Shown here one piece after another: positions 1-9,809 of a stretch of 64,000 bases of DNA. The first letter of the stretch is position 1, and every line of letters starts with the position of its first letter. The position numbers and the translations under genes were made by a program. The stretch is from assembly GCF_009828925.2 (NCBI RefSeq), contig NZ_WUTY02000001.1, positions 1,270,492 to 1,334,491 on the forward strand. The letters are read 5' to 3'. Under the pieces are notes generated by a model. It worked only from the letters and a program-made list of their open reading frames with translations, was not told where the DNA came from and did no database searches. Origin of the DNA: Methylicorpusculum oleiharenae (GTDB lineage Bacteria > Pseudomonadota > Gammaproteobacteria > Methylococcales > Methylomonadaceae).

Positions 1-1503
1 GAAAAGACCTGTTATGCCGGACAGTACCCGGTAATCAAAAAACGCGTCGGTTTGCTGCTGGGCTATCCGGACTGGCAGTTTGAGTTTATTCCGTCTGCTG
101 CTGTGGGCGGAAAAGTCGACGTGGCATTCACCTTGGGTGAATACCAGGGAGCAACGCTAATCAGCGGGTCGTTAACAACAAATGACACGAGTGAGCCTGA
201 ACAGCAGGCCTATCGCGCTTTGATGCACACCCTGATCGATACTGAAACTTACACAATCAAGCAGGACAATGCAGACTACCGGCTGGAACTGATCAATGCG
301 GAAGGGGATGTTTTTGCTGTGCATACCCGGTTATTTGAATCTGAGGACAGTGCGGCTTTAGCCAAACAAAACTTATTGGCCTGGAGCGCCAACGAACGGG
401 CCTTGTTGATTGAGCATATTTTATTACGGCCGAAATTTCCCGGCGATGCGCTTTATCCTGTCTGTCAGGATACTGGCTGTAATACATGCGGCAGCGAAGA
501 CCCTTATTCGTTTCGATTGACCTGGGTCATGCCGGGCTGGGTCGCCCCTTACAACGAAAACCTGGAACTGCGCCAGTTTGCCGACCGTACGATACGCAAA
601 GAAACACCGGCTCATTTGCTGGCCAAAATCTGTTGGGTTGGCAATAACGGGTTTATAGAAAATCCTTGCGATCCGGTTGTGTCGGATCTGGCCGGTTTGT
701 TGATGGCACAAGCGCTCACCGGCGATGGTGAAAGACCGGATGAGTCTGAAGCCTGTGCTTGCGCGGCTGCAATTTACCAGGCGTTCAGTCAGGTTTTTAA
801 AATCTGGTATGACGATAAAACCCTGGTTTACTTTCATGACGAGGCATTGCAAGCGCGGCTAGGCGAAGTGTTTAATGCCATTGATGCCGCGTCGCCAAGT
901 TGCAATCTGCAGTTGACACCACTGCTATGGACCGGCATCACCGATGAGATGATCGATTATTTCATGCAAGTTGTGCACTACGGCTGGCAGTTTGAACGAT
1001 TTGAGGACGCGTGGTGCCGTTGGCTGCAGGCCAATGCAGCATTTGATTGGACCGACGAGCGTTTGCAGGAACGTGTTTCGGCGCTTTTAAAGGCCGGTTT
1101 GATTAACGGTTCCGAAACCGCTGTATGCCGCTGCGCCGCCGGGGTTTTAGCCGAATACGGAACCCTGTTTTATCACTGGTTGGATAGCGCGATCATTGAC
1201 GGCTTGGTGCTGGAGGATTTGCCGCCATTTACACCCGGGCCTGTCAGTCTATGCCCCGATCTAGATTTTAAAGCCGGAACCGCAGAGGCGCTGGAGACAC
1301 TGCTGAAAGAGCGTTATGCCGCGTATACGGAAGTTTCTTACCGGTTGCGTATTGTTTTAAATTTATTGGCCGCATTAAAAAACACCTACCCCGAAGCGAC
1401 TCTGCATGATTGCGATGACGGCAGTGACCTGAATCCGGTGCTGCTGGACAAAACGGCATTAGGTGCGCTCAGCTCGGCACAACGGCCTTTTGAAACTCTC
1501 TGA
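1..1503 (+). CDS. eCIS-associated structural protein, 5'-truncated by window
   Basis: The frame is open from base 1, so the N-terminus lies outside the window. At least 500 residues remain. A central segment (about bases 405-640) reads IEHILLRP, then a Cys cluster (C..TGCNTCG), then DPYSF, a PGW motif, and PAHLLAKICWV. I recognise this motif order from proteins next to baseplate genes in phage-tail-like contractile injection systems, especially Bacteroidetes-type eCIS. Further Cys pairs (ACACAA, CRCAAG) occur towards the C-terminus. No enzyme motif is visible. It lies 14 bp upstream of the next gene and is followed by tape-measure, effector-like and AAA+ genes, which supports a role in the baseplate or tail assembly. 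The exact subunit identity is not assignable from this fragment. Confidence 0.6.
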   Translation, partial: EKTCYAGQYPVIKKRVGLLLGYPDWQFEFIPSAAVGGKVDVAFTLGEYQGATLISGSLTTNDTSEPEQQAYRALMHTLIDTETYTIKQDNADYRLELINAEGDVFAVHTRLFESEDSAALAKQNLLAWSANERALLIEHILLRPKFPGDALYPVCQDTGCNTCGSEDPYSFRLTWVMPGWVAPYNENLELRQFADRTIRKETPAHLLAKICWVGNNGFIENPCDPVVSDLAGLLMAQALTGDGERPDESEACACAAAIYQAFSQVFKIWYDDKTLVYFHDEALQARLGEVFNAIDAASPSCNLQLTPLLWTGITDEMIDYFMQVVHYGWQFERFEDAWCRWLQANAAFDWTDERLQERVSALLKAGLINGSETAVCRCAAGVLAEYGTLFYHWLDSAIIDGLVLEDLPPFTPGPVSLCPDLDFKAGTAEALETLLKERYAAYTEVSYRLRIVLNLLAALKNTYPEATLHDCDDGSDLNPVLLDKTALGALSSAQRPFETL

Positions 1504-1517
1504 TTAGGTTTAACGCC

Positions 1518-4500
1518 ATGCAAGCTAAACAAGATCATTACCCCATTTTCGAAGCAAATCAGGTGCTGAGTAACCGGCATCTGAATGATGTTTTCAACTA
1601 TTTGGATGAGCAAAACCGCCTGACGCGGGCAAATCTTATCGGTATCGGGATTGTTTGCGGTCTTGACGTTGCCTATCAAGCCTCGCCGGCTGCTGTTATC
1701 AAACTTTCCAAAGGCCTGGGCATCAGTTCGGAAGGGTATTTGCTGGCTGAACCCAACGATGTCGATCTGGTTGCGTACCGGACTTATAGCTTACCGGAGG
1801 GACTCAGCTATGTCCCTTTCACAGGTGCTGCGCTGTGGGAACTGTTTCCTGAGGGCGAGCCCAACACAACGCCCATCAGTCAACCGGCCAATTTCTTGAA
1901 CAATAAAGTGGTTTTGTTGTTCCTGGAATTAAAAAAGGCCGGTTTACGCAACTGCAGTCCCAATAATTGTGATGATAAAGGCTCGGCAGTGACCGTGACG
2001 CTCAGGCGCTTACTGATCAGTAAAGAGGATGTGGACAAGGCGCTGGAATCGGGCAGTTCTGAAAATGAAGGCTTAGATGCGGATTTTGAAACCCGCTTGG
2101 CCGCCCGCCTCAATCTGCCTGATTTACATTTGCCCGCCTTCGATGTGCCGAATACGGACCCGTTGTCCGCAGAAGATGTGTTGACTGCATTTTTTGCAGT
2201 CTTTGGCAATGAACTTGCCAGTCAAACGCGCGACGCTTTATCGGCTGCTTATCAGGCCTTCAAGCCGATTGTTGATAAACAGAACGGCGGCGACCCGTTT
2301 GGTGGCTTCGATGCCAAATTCGGTTTTTTAAATACGGTGCCGCAAACGACGGTCCAACTTCGGTTTCTTCAGTATTACTACGATTTTTTTGATGATTTGC
2401 TGGCTGCGTATAACGAATTTCGCTGGCAAGCCATCGACTTATTCTGTTTGTGCAGTCCGCCGGAAGGTTTGTTCCCACGCCATTTAATGTTGGGGCTGGT
2501 TTTCCCTGAGGCGGTTACTCAACCCGGCTTGTACCGGCACCGGTTTTTACCGTCTCCTGCGGTGAGTCTCTGCGCGGAGCAAGTCAATACGTTGCAAGGG
2601 TTGTTTAATCGGTTGGTCAGGATGATCGCGCAATTCACCGATGAGCCGCCTCTGGCTGTCGTCAAAAAAGGCGAAATCGATCTGCAAATCCGCATTACGC
2701 CCAGCCGCTTGGGTGATGTGGCTTTATCGGCCAAAGCCATTCCTTATTATTATCTTCAAGACGGAATTCCAGCGCTGTTTGAGTTATGGAGTCCCTTATT
2801 GACTCGCCGGAAGCGGGCTGACCGGAATCTGAGTTACCGCTCGGACGAATATGCGAGCCAGCCTTTTGTGCTTGAACCGCTGCGCTACGATTGGGAGCCT
2901 TATAATTTTCTACGTATTGAAGGCCATTTGGGAAAGCCCTATCAACAGGTATTGCAAGCTCTGTTGAGTCAAAAAAAATCCTATCGCCTGCCTGTTGAAA
3001 TCATCGCGTTGAGAGCCGGTGAACCGGACGAGCAAGATCAAGTTGATTTTGCCGATGAGTCCTGTCATTTCGACGACTTATTGATCCTGTACCGGGCTTA
3101 CAAACTGGAAATTGCCTGTGCGGCTCGAAAAGCAAAATCGGTGTTGGGCGGCAAGAAAATAAAAAGCAATGAAGCGGTGCTGACGGCTGAAAATAATGCC
3201 CTCACTGCTGTAAATGCCAAAGAGACCGGTGGAACCCTGGGTGAGCTTTACAAGAACAGAACGGAAAAACCGGATCTAGACCGGGTCGCCGGTTTGCGCC
3301 AACCGGCTTTATTGAATGCGGCGATTTATTCCATGACGTTATTGGATCAGTTCGAAGCCGTTTTACCGGATGATCCAGAAGCTCTTGATATCGAGGCTGC
3401 GGTCAAACACATTGAGCGTATTAAAACCTGGACAGCTGAAATTGCAGGGCAAAAAGAGTCAGGTGACACCGAAGGTGAGCTTGATTGGGCGCAATTAGAA
3501 TCGGCTTTGCTGAACTTGAGCAGCGAATGCAAACTGGAAGCGCTCGAACTGATCAAAAATGAAATCAAGCGCCGCATTAACGAAGTGCGCAAAAAAAGAG
3601 GGCTGAGTCATTTTCTCAAGCAACATCCCGGTATCAGGCATAAAGCAGGGGTGACGCCGGGCGGTACCTTTATTCTGGTGTATCACGAGACGGAGTCTGT
3701 AAAAAAGAGCGCCGGTTTCGTGCCCCGTAAACAGTCTAAATTCGGGAAATTGGTGGAAGCGGCTTTGCTAGAGTTGCAGGAAGGTGCCGTTATTGCCGAT
3801 TTTTATCTGCCTTATTTGTGCTGCTCCGATTGTGCGCCGGTTCAATTTGTTCTGCCTAAAACGCCGCCGGTTATCAGTGTGGATATCGGTTGTACGAACA
3901 GCGACAAGCTCGCCGAGGTGTTGGTTTCGCCCAAAGGGGGGGTGACGCCTTATCGCATTAAGCTGGATGAACAAGACTACACCGGATTTGAGGGGGCGCC
4001 TTTGTTGCTCTCTGCCGGGGAACACAGCCTCAGAATAAAGGATGCAGAAGGCATCGAATCTGCTGCCTTGGCGATTCTGATCGCCGATCCTTTAATGCTG
4101 GGTGAGTCGGATTTTGATTGCGTTGACGGCAATAACTATGTTGCCGCCGTCTCTCTTCAGGGTGGCACACCTCCGTATTCAGTTAACGGCAAGGTCCTGG
4201 AGGGTGATGTCTTTACTTCAGGACCTGTTGCCAGCGGCACGCCGCTGACTATCCAGGCCGCCGATAGCCTGGGGTGCACAGAGACGGTAGTCGTCACGCA
4301 TCGTTGCGAGCCAGTGTGTAATCTGCCGTGTGATGGTATGTCACGCCGTTGTGCATACCGCCTATGGGTGCAGCCGCCACAACGCGAAATGCCTTATGAA
4401 TTTTTCGCTCTCGGAAGCGAGACTATCCGATTCCGGTTTAACGGTAAGGACTTTGAAATACCGGGGGAAAAAGTTTTTGCTGAAGTGACTGCAGCCAGCT

Positions 4501-5147
4501 TAAATCAGGATTTTGATAAAACAATCAGCGAGGCTATAGACAGGCTGAATCAATTGATCAACGAGATTCTGGTGCAGGCCTTCGGCGTTTTGGACAAGCC
4601 CCGTTTAATGCTGGGTTATAAGCCTTCAGCGGATTATCCTTTCAGCGTATTTCATATCGACTATTTCGTCTGCGAAACGTTTAGTCTGGAATTTGATTTC
4701 GGTTATGCCAAACCGGCCCCTTCCTTTGATATTAACGTGCGCTACACAAACGAAAAACAGGAAGAGGGTTCTGACTTTAACGGCCTGATATTCCTTGATC
4801 GCAGGCGCGAAAAAGAAAGCAGGGTGCCTGCTTTCGATTGCCGTGAACGCAATCAATGCAAGGGCAGCGCCTTCATAGCTTTATGCAAAAGCGCTGAACT
4901 AAAACCTGTTATCCAGATAGAACTGGCAGAAGATCGCCGCGTTATTTTAATTGGCGAAATTGACGGAGAAACTCGAGCTGATATCGCCGCCTGGGTCTGG
5001 GATTTTATCAATGCAGTTCCCACCGAGCCTTTGTATACGGGCGAAAAAACCGAGGTGGAATTCGAGAAAATCGCCGATCCGGTCAAGCTGACCGTCATCA
5101 CAGCGGACGGTTGTTTTTTCAGTGTTGAAAGTTCGTTGGCAAGATGA
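1518..5147 (+). CDS. Large eCIS structural protein with SprB-like repeats
   Basis: A 1209-residue protein starting at an ATG with a weak TTAGG upstream. The N-terminus (HYPIFEANQVLSNRHLNDVF followed by an IGIGIVCGLD stretch) is the form I associate with large eCIS cluster proteins beside the baseplate. Residues about 780-930 contain two tandem beta-sandwich-like units with the GG-x-PY signature (GGVTPYRI and GGTPPYSV), each closing with a D-x-x-G segment. This matches the SprB repeat known from Bacteroidetes surface adhesins. Cys-rich linkers (CCSDC, CEPVCNLPCDG) flank the repeats. The gene overlaps the next by 4 bp (ATGA), so the two are translationally coupled. A structural or surface-binding role in the injection particle is inferred. 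No catalytic motif was seen. Confidence 0.6.
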   Translation: MQAKQDHYPIFEANQVLSNRHLNDVFNYLDEQNRLTRANLIGIGIVCGLDVAYQASPAAVIKLSKGLGISSEGYLLAEPNDVDLVAYRTYSLPEGLSYVPFTGAALWELFPEGEPNTTPISQPANFLNNKVVLLFLELKKAGLRNCSPNNCDDKGSAVTVTLRRLLISKEDVDKALESGSSENEGLDADFETRLAARLNLPDLHLPAFDVPNTDPLSAEDVLTAFFAVFGNELASQTRDALSAAYQAFKPIVDKQNGGDPFGGFDAKFGFLNTVPQTTVQLRFLQYYYDFFDDLLAAYNEFRWQAIDLFCLCSPPEGLFPRHLMLGLVFPEAVTQPGLYRHRFLPSPAVSLCAEQVNTLQGLFNRLVRMIAQFTDEPPLAVVKKGEIDLQIRITPSRLGDVALSAKAIPYYYLQDGIPALFELWSPLLTRRKRADRNLSYRSDEYASQPFVLEPLRYDWEPYNFLRIEGHLGKPYQQVLQALLSQKKSYRLPVEIIALRAGEPDEQDQVDFADESCHFDDLLILYRAYKLEIACAARKAKSVLGGKKIKSNEAVLTAENNALTAVNAKETGGTLGELYKNRTEKPDLDRVAGLRQPALLNAAIYSMTLLDQFEAVLPDDPEALDIEAAVKHIERIKTWTAEIAGQKESGDTEGELDWAQLESALLNLSSECKLEALELIKNEIKRRINEVRKKRGLSHFLKQHPGIRHKAGVTPGGTFILVYHETESVKKSAGFVPRKQSKFGKLVEAALLELQEGAVIADFYLPYLCCSDCAPVQFVLPKTPPVISVDIGCTNSDKLAEVLVSPKGGVTPYRIKLDEQDYTGFEGAPLLLSAGEHSLRIKDAEGIESAALAILIADPLMLGESDFDCVDGNNYVAAVSLQGGTPPYSVNGKVLEGDVFTSGPVASGTPLTIQAADSLGCTETVVVTHRCEPVCNLPCDGMSRRCAYRLWVQPPQREMPYEFFALGSETIRFRFNGKDFEIPGEKVFAEVTAASLNQDFDKTISEAIDRLNQLINEILVQAFGVLDKPRLMLGYKPSADYPFSVFHIDYFVCETFSLEFDFGYAKPAPSFDINVRYTNEKQEEGSDFNGLIFLDRRREKESRVPAFDCRERNQCKGSAFIALCKSAELKPVIQIELAEDRRVILIGEIDGETRADIAAWVWDFINAVPTEPLYTGEKTEVEFEKIADPVKLTVITADGCFFSVESSLAR

Positions 5148-6541
5148 ACCACAGCATACGGCAATTCCGTCTTGAAGCCGAGATGACCGGCACAGAAGCC
5201 GAAAGTATCGCTTTGCAGCGGCAGTTGTCGCAGTTGACGGCCAGTAAAATTATTCCTGTTTTGGAACAGGTTTTTGAGCGCTGTTCGTCACCGGATAGGC
5301 ATTTAAGTATTGATAGTCTGGTTATCGATGCCTGTACCATCGACTATGAACGCCTGGATCATGAGTTGCCGGAGAAAATTGCCGAGAGTCTTGCTAAATC
5401 TTTACTGGATTTTGAGTCTGTGCATGCGGGACTGAAACCTGATGATGCCGGCATCACGAACTACAAAAGCAAGCGGCAATCGGTAGAACAGGCATTGCTG
5501 TTTTTTTTAGTATCCGGACGCCTTCCGTGGTCTTTTAAGTTATTGCCGGACCAGCGTCTTGAGCAGCGGGTGCTTGAATTATGGCAAGATGAAGACTCAG
5601 CAGAGCAACAGCCTGGCAGCTATTTCATCCGGGAATTATTGGCTGCGCTTAAAAATGAAAGTGTCAGAATCCGCTTGCTTAACCAGTTTTCTCTGGCCTT
5701 TTGCGAGGCCTTGTTGACCCGCTTATCAGACAGGGCTAAAGCTGTTTTTGACGAAGTGATTGACAGGCTTGTTTTGATTGAAAGGCCGGTTGACGAAAAG
5801 AATGCATTTATCAGGTACATGATAGACAGGCTTTTGGTCATGATCGCTTTGGATCAGAGGCTTTCGGTTGCGGCGTTGATTAATAAAAGCCGGATTTTGC
5901 TCACTGATCAGGCACACAAACCGGAAGTTTGGCAGCAATGGCTGGAAGAATGCTGGCCGGGAAAAAGTGAAGACATCCAACGTAAGCTTGAGCCATCGGC
6001 TGAGGTGTCATTAAAGCAGGATTCCACTGATGCGGATCTAGTTGAAGGTCTTTATATAGACAATGCCGGTCTGGTTTTACTTCATCCCTTTTTACCGCAA
6101 TTGTTTGAAGCCGTGGGCATTGTCAGCGGCGAAAAGATAAGTCAGCTTGATTTTGCGCTGAGTCTTTTACATTACCTGGCTACCGGTCAGGACAAGGCTC
6201 CGGAATACGAACTGGTTTTACCCAAACTGCTTTGTCAACTGCCTTTGTCTGCGCCGATTGCATCGCTAGTCGTATTACCGGACTACGCAAGACAGGAGGC
6301 GGATGCGCTGCTGCAAGCGGTGATAAAACATTGGGGGGCACTGCGCAATACGTCCATCGACAGTTTAAGAGGGACGTTTTTATTGAGGCCGGGCAAATTG
6401 ACGGCACAAGCAGACGGGGATTGGCGGCTGCAGGTCGAACATCAAACCTGCGATATCTTGCTGGATAGCCTGCCTTGGAGTATCGGCATGTTCAAACTGC
6501 CCTGGATGCAGAAATTCCTTTGGGTAGAGTGGGGCAGTTGA
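5144..6541 (+). CDS. Contractile injection system tape measure protein (CIS_TMP type)
   Basis: A 465-residue protein whose N-terminus (IRQFRLEAEM..EAESIALQRQLSQL..IIPVLEQVF, then an ID-x-LVID segment) fits the family annotated as contractile injection system tape measure protein. The C-terminal signature GLVLLHPFLPQLFEAVG is also typical of that family. Such proteins are thought to set or chaperone the length of the contractile tail. The start overlaps the previous stop by 4 bp, and the stop is 4 bp before the next start, so it sits inside one operon with the neighbouring eCIS genes. The protein is acidic and helical overall, with no membrane segment. Function is by family and context only. 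Confidence 0.75.
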   Translation: MNHSIRQFRLEAEMTGTEAESIALQRQLSQLTASKIIPVLEQVFERCSSPDRHLSIDSLVIDACTIDYERLDHELPEKIAESLAKSLLDFESVHAGLKPDDAGITNYKSKRQSVEQALLFFLVSGRLPWSFKLLPDQRLEQRVLELWQDEDSAEQQPGSYFIRELLAALKNESVRIRLLNQFSLAFCEALLTRLSDRAKAVFDEVIDRLVLIERPVDEKNAFIRYMIDRLLVMIALDQRLSVAALINKSRILLTDQAHKPEVWQQWLEECWPGKSEDIQRKLEPSAEVSLKQDSTDADLVEGLYIDNAGLVLLHPFLPQLFEAVGIVSGEKISQLDFALSLLHYLATGQDKAPEYELVLPKLLCQLPLSAPIASLVVLPDYARQEADALLQAVIKHWGALRNTSIDSLRGTFLLRPGKLTAQADGDWRLQVEHQTCDILLDSLPWSIGMFKLPWMQKFLWVEWGS

Positions 6542-6545
6542 ATTT

Positions 6546-9500
6546 ATGAAAGCGAAATCGGAAAAAGCATCGGCAACCATGCCAGCGATGGCTGCGAGTC
6601 GGCCATTTATCGCGAAAGCAGGGGAGGCCGGATTTTTTGAACCCGCTATGCCATCAAGAAAAAACGGCGTAGCGGAACAAGGTTTTACAATGGCTCAGAG
6701 CACCGCCGTACCACCCCCCGCTGAGGTGACGTCGTTGAAATCGGCATTGTTTGCGCCGGCACCGGCCACCGCGCGGCATATAGACTCGGGCAAACGCAAA
6801 GGCGCAGTGATAAAGGTCAGTTTCGGTACTTTCGCAAAAGGGGAAATCAAAGTCAGAAAAAACCAGGAGGCATATGAAACGGTGGATACCGGGCAACTGC
6901 CGATTGTGATTCCCGTTTTAAAGCCGCTTCAAGAAGCGGGGATACCCCTGATACTTGCCGTCAAAATCAAGAAAAACCTGATCGAGGGTTATCTCGCGCT
7001 AGCCGGTAAAGGTGTGCCCTCGAAAAAAAGTTTTCTAAAAACGCTTGGGGAGGGTACGCACATTCTCGGTTGGCAAGGGCTGCAATTCAAAGCTTTCGCC
7101 GATAACGCGATCAATGCTATCAGTGGCGGAGCTTTGCAATTCAGTCAAAATGATATTCCGGTGCGCTTGGGCGGTTTCTTGGACAGCAAATTTTCTGTTG
7201 GTCTCACCGACGACAGGTTACGGTTCGACGGTAACGGGCAAGCCAACATTCCCGGCTTGCAACCGACTCCGTTTCGTGTGGCTCTGGCATCGGACGGGAA
7301 AATTCGCGGCGAAGTCAGCACTGGCGTGACGTTTAAGAATTTCAGCGGGGCGGTCCGACTTAAGTTTATCGACGGGCTGATCGATGGCCAAGGTGATGTG
7401 CGTTACAGCACCGAAAAATTAGCCGGCCTCTTTCACATCGTCCTCACCGATCAAAAAACCGCGCGTGGGATCGCGTTTGGCGTGATTCCCCCTGAACAAC
7501 TCAACAAGACCGCCCTGGATCAAGCCGGTTTGCAGTCTACTGACCAAAGCGCGGAACCGAAACCGGGACCTCGCGCGATAGCCGGCACCGGCACGTTGAA
7601 TTTTGCTTTCAACGAGTGGTTGTCTGGCATGGCTTTGGTGGTCGTTGACGGCGAGGGTCATGTGACGGTCGTGTCGGAAATCAGGCCGCAAAAAGAGGTG
7701 ATTCTGTTTCGTCCGAAGGCTTTTCCCGAATCGGGTCCGAAAACCCTATTTAGCGCCGGACCTAAATTCCGTTACGGTGTGCCTTATGTCGCCGATATTC
7801 ACGTCGGTATCGACGTGGCGTTAACTGCTTGGGCGGTGCTGGGGCCCGGATTATTGAGAAATATTGCCGTAAAAGGCACCTATTCGACTGACCCACTAAT
7901 CTTTAATCAATTCGCGTTGAGTGCTGATTTATATATTCAAGCTCAAGCGGAATTGGCACTTGCGCTAGAAGCAAGTGCCGGCATCACGATTCTGTTTCAC
8001 GATATCGATGTCGGCGCCGGCATAAAAGGCGCGTTGGTGCTGAAAGCCTATGTAGAGGGCACGCCGACCATCGGTTACCGGGAAAAAGCCGATCCCGAGC
8101 AAGGTAAAAAAGGCGAGTTTTTTATCAAGGGCAGCGCGGTTGCCGTCGCTCAGCCTTTCTTTGCGCTGAAGGGTTATTTGTTTGTCGATCTGGACAGTCC
8201 CCGGTTATCGCCCGCGCCCGATAAACGCTGGACGTGGCCAATGCTCGATAAGGAATATCCGTTGGGGTCGGGTTGGGGCATAGGGATAACCGTCGGCGGT
8301 CCGGAGGGCTATGTTCTGGGTTCCGGCAAACCATTGGAAGTTGACCTCAATAAAGCGCAATTTGATGGAAGTGCGTTTATCGATAATGTGGTTGATGACA
8401 GCGTGCCGAAGAAACAGGCTCGTTCTAGCGCTCCGAAAAACCGGTTTTCCGACCAAATCAAGGGTCAAGCGCCGCCCCCTGAACTGTCTCAACCAACTGT
8501 CAGCATTGCCGGCGATGGCAAAAAATCCAAAAAACAAAAAGCGCCTACTGACGCGAAGCTGACCGAAAAATGGATGAATGCCGTCAGCAAAGGGTTGCTC
8601 CCGTTGCCACAAAAAGCCAACAAAAAACCGTTCGATGAGATGGGCTTGACCCGGGAGTTGAACAGGTTGCGCTCACGCTTCGATTTTACCACGATTTCTG
8701 CCCGTAAAGCCGGCGATAATTGGTTGGTCGTTGCCGAAATGTACGACAGAAATAACAAAAACAATCCCCTTGCTTTGAAAGGTGCTCCGAATAAGGAAAG
8801 CAAAACGGAGCCGTTGATTAAAGGCGAAACGGTGCAAGGCGACAACGGCTTATCGGAACGTGTAAACACCGGATTAAAAGCCTTGGCGCAAGTAACAGAA
8901 GGTTATATAAGACAAGGCGCCACCGAAGAGGAATTGACGGTGGCGGTCAATGCCGTAAGGCGAAAATTTTCTTTTAAAGCGATCCGTCTGTTCAAGAAAA
9001 ACGCGTATTGGTATTACGCGTATGAACTCAATCCGAAAGGAGAATTGCAGGGACCTCAGGTAAAAACCGAAACAGCCAAAGATCCGGCTTACAAGCTGTT
9101 AGCTGTAGGTACCTGGATTGAAATCCTAAACCCCCAAACGCAAAAGAGAGCTTACGAGAGGGTAATCAGCTCAGTGAATGTGATTAGAAGGTCGTCGAGC
9201 GGAGAATCTAAGGCTGCCAGCTTTATTACCGATAAACTGGAAGGCGGCAGGGTAACTCATTCGTATGCGGATGAAGGCATTAAATGGAAACGCAGTCCTA
9301 TTCCTTTTACGCACCCTTCCCAATACGTCATGCCGGCAGGCCACGGAGCTAAGTTTGTGCTAAAGCCGAAATATCATAATGGAGATTTTATCCGGACCCA
9401 GTTTTATAAAGACACATCCTCCAGCCGTAAGAAAATGGTAAAAAACAAGCTACCTGATCTACGAGTGGATCATGCCGATGCCCAACACTTCTTTAGTGAA

Positions 9501-9776
9501 GCGCCCGTGGCTCAGGAGGTGGCTCAAGGTTATCCGGTCATCAATGGTAAAGCCGTTGTCCCCGTCACCGAGGCTTCACCCGACCACGATCCGCCTATCG
9601 CCAAACACTGGAGTAAAATACAAGGCAACAATACCGGCCAAATCTCCCGGGAAAACTGGAATCGCAATCCCAAGACTTACACGCTAATGTCTTTAAAGCT
9701 CAACCTCCACTTAGGTAGCAGAGGCGAAGAGTATACGCCAGAGATCGGAATCAATTTTAAAGGACCCAATGAGTAG
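6546..9776 (+). CDS. Large eCIS-associated putative cargo/effector protein
   Basis: A 1076-residue protein with no signal peptide. The first ~70 residues are Ala/Lys/Ser-rich and disordered-looking, including a GEAGFFEPAMPS segment like the N-termini of eCIS-loaded proteins. Residues ~180-600 are Gly-rich and beta-predicted. Residues ~675-820 contain two related ~70-residue units (both include an R-x-R/K-F-x-F core followed by a W-containing strand). The last ~60 residues carry DHDPPIAKHW, then GNNTGQ and a late conserved-looking Asn. This spacing resembles an HNH/His-Me finger nuclease, which would suit a toxin tip. It is a single gene following the tape measure protein. Effector identity is inferred from position, architecture and the C-terminal motif. 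A structural shell protein remains possible. Confidence 0.5.
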   Translation: MKAKSEKASATMPAMAASRPFIAKAGEAGFFEPAMPSRKNGVAEQGFTMAQSTAVPPPAEVTSLKSALFAPAPATARHIDSGKRKGAVIKVSFGTFAKGEIKVRKNQEAYETVDTGQLPIVIPVLKPLQEAGIPLILAVKIKKNLIEGYLALAGKGVPSKKSFLKTLGEGTHILGWQGLQFKAFADNAINAISGGALQFSQNDIPVRLGGFLDSKFSVGLTDDRLRFDGNGQANIPGLQPTPFRVALASDGKIRGEVSTGVTFKNFSGAVRLKFIDGLIDGQGDVRYSTEKLAGLFHIVLTDQKTARGIAFGVIPPEQLNKTALDQAGLQSTDQSAEPKPGPRAIAGTGTLNFAFNEWLSGMALVVVDGEGHVTVVSEIRPQKEVILFRPKAFPESGPKTLFSAGPKFRYGVPYVADIHVGIDVALTAWAVLGPGLLRNIAVKGTYSTDPLIFNQFALSADLYIQAQAELALALEASAGITILFHDIDVGAGIKGALVLKAYVEGTPTIGYREKADPEQGKKGEFFIKGSAVAVAQPFFALKGYLFVDLDSPRLSPAPDKRWTWPMLDKEYPLGSGWGIGITVGGPEGYVLGSGKPLEVDLNKAQFDGSAFIDNVVDDSVPKKQARSSAPKNRFSDQIKGQAPPPELSQPTVSIAGDGKKSKKQKAPTDAKLTEKWMNAVSKGLLPLPQKANKKPFDEMGLTRELNRLRSRFDFTTISARKAGDNWLVVAEMYDRNNKNNPLALKGAPNKESKTEPLIKGETVQGDNGLSERVNTGLKALAQVTEGYIRQGATEEELTVAVNAVRRKFSFKAIRLFKKNAYWYYAYELNPKGELQGPQVKTETAKDPAYKLLAVGTWIEILNPQTQKRAYERVISSVNVIRRSSSGESKAASFITDKLEGGRVTHSYADEGIKWKRSPIPFTHPSQYVMPAGHGAKFVLKPKYHNGDFIRTQFYKDTSSSRKKMVKNKLPDLRVDHADAQHFFSEAPVAQEVAQGYPVINGKAVVPVTEASPDHDPPIAKHWSKIQGNNTGQISRENWNRNPKTYTLMSLKLNLHLGSRGEEYTPEIGINFKGPNE

Positions 9777-9809
9777 CCGCATTTATTGAACTGCACAAGG
9801 TTGGTGTAA

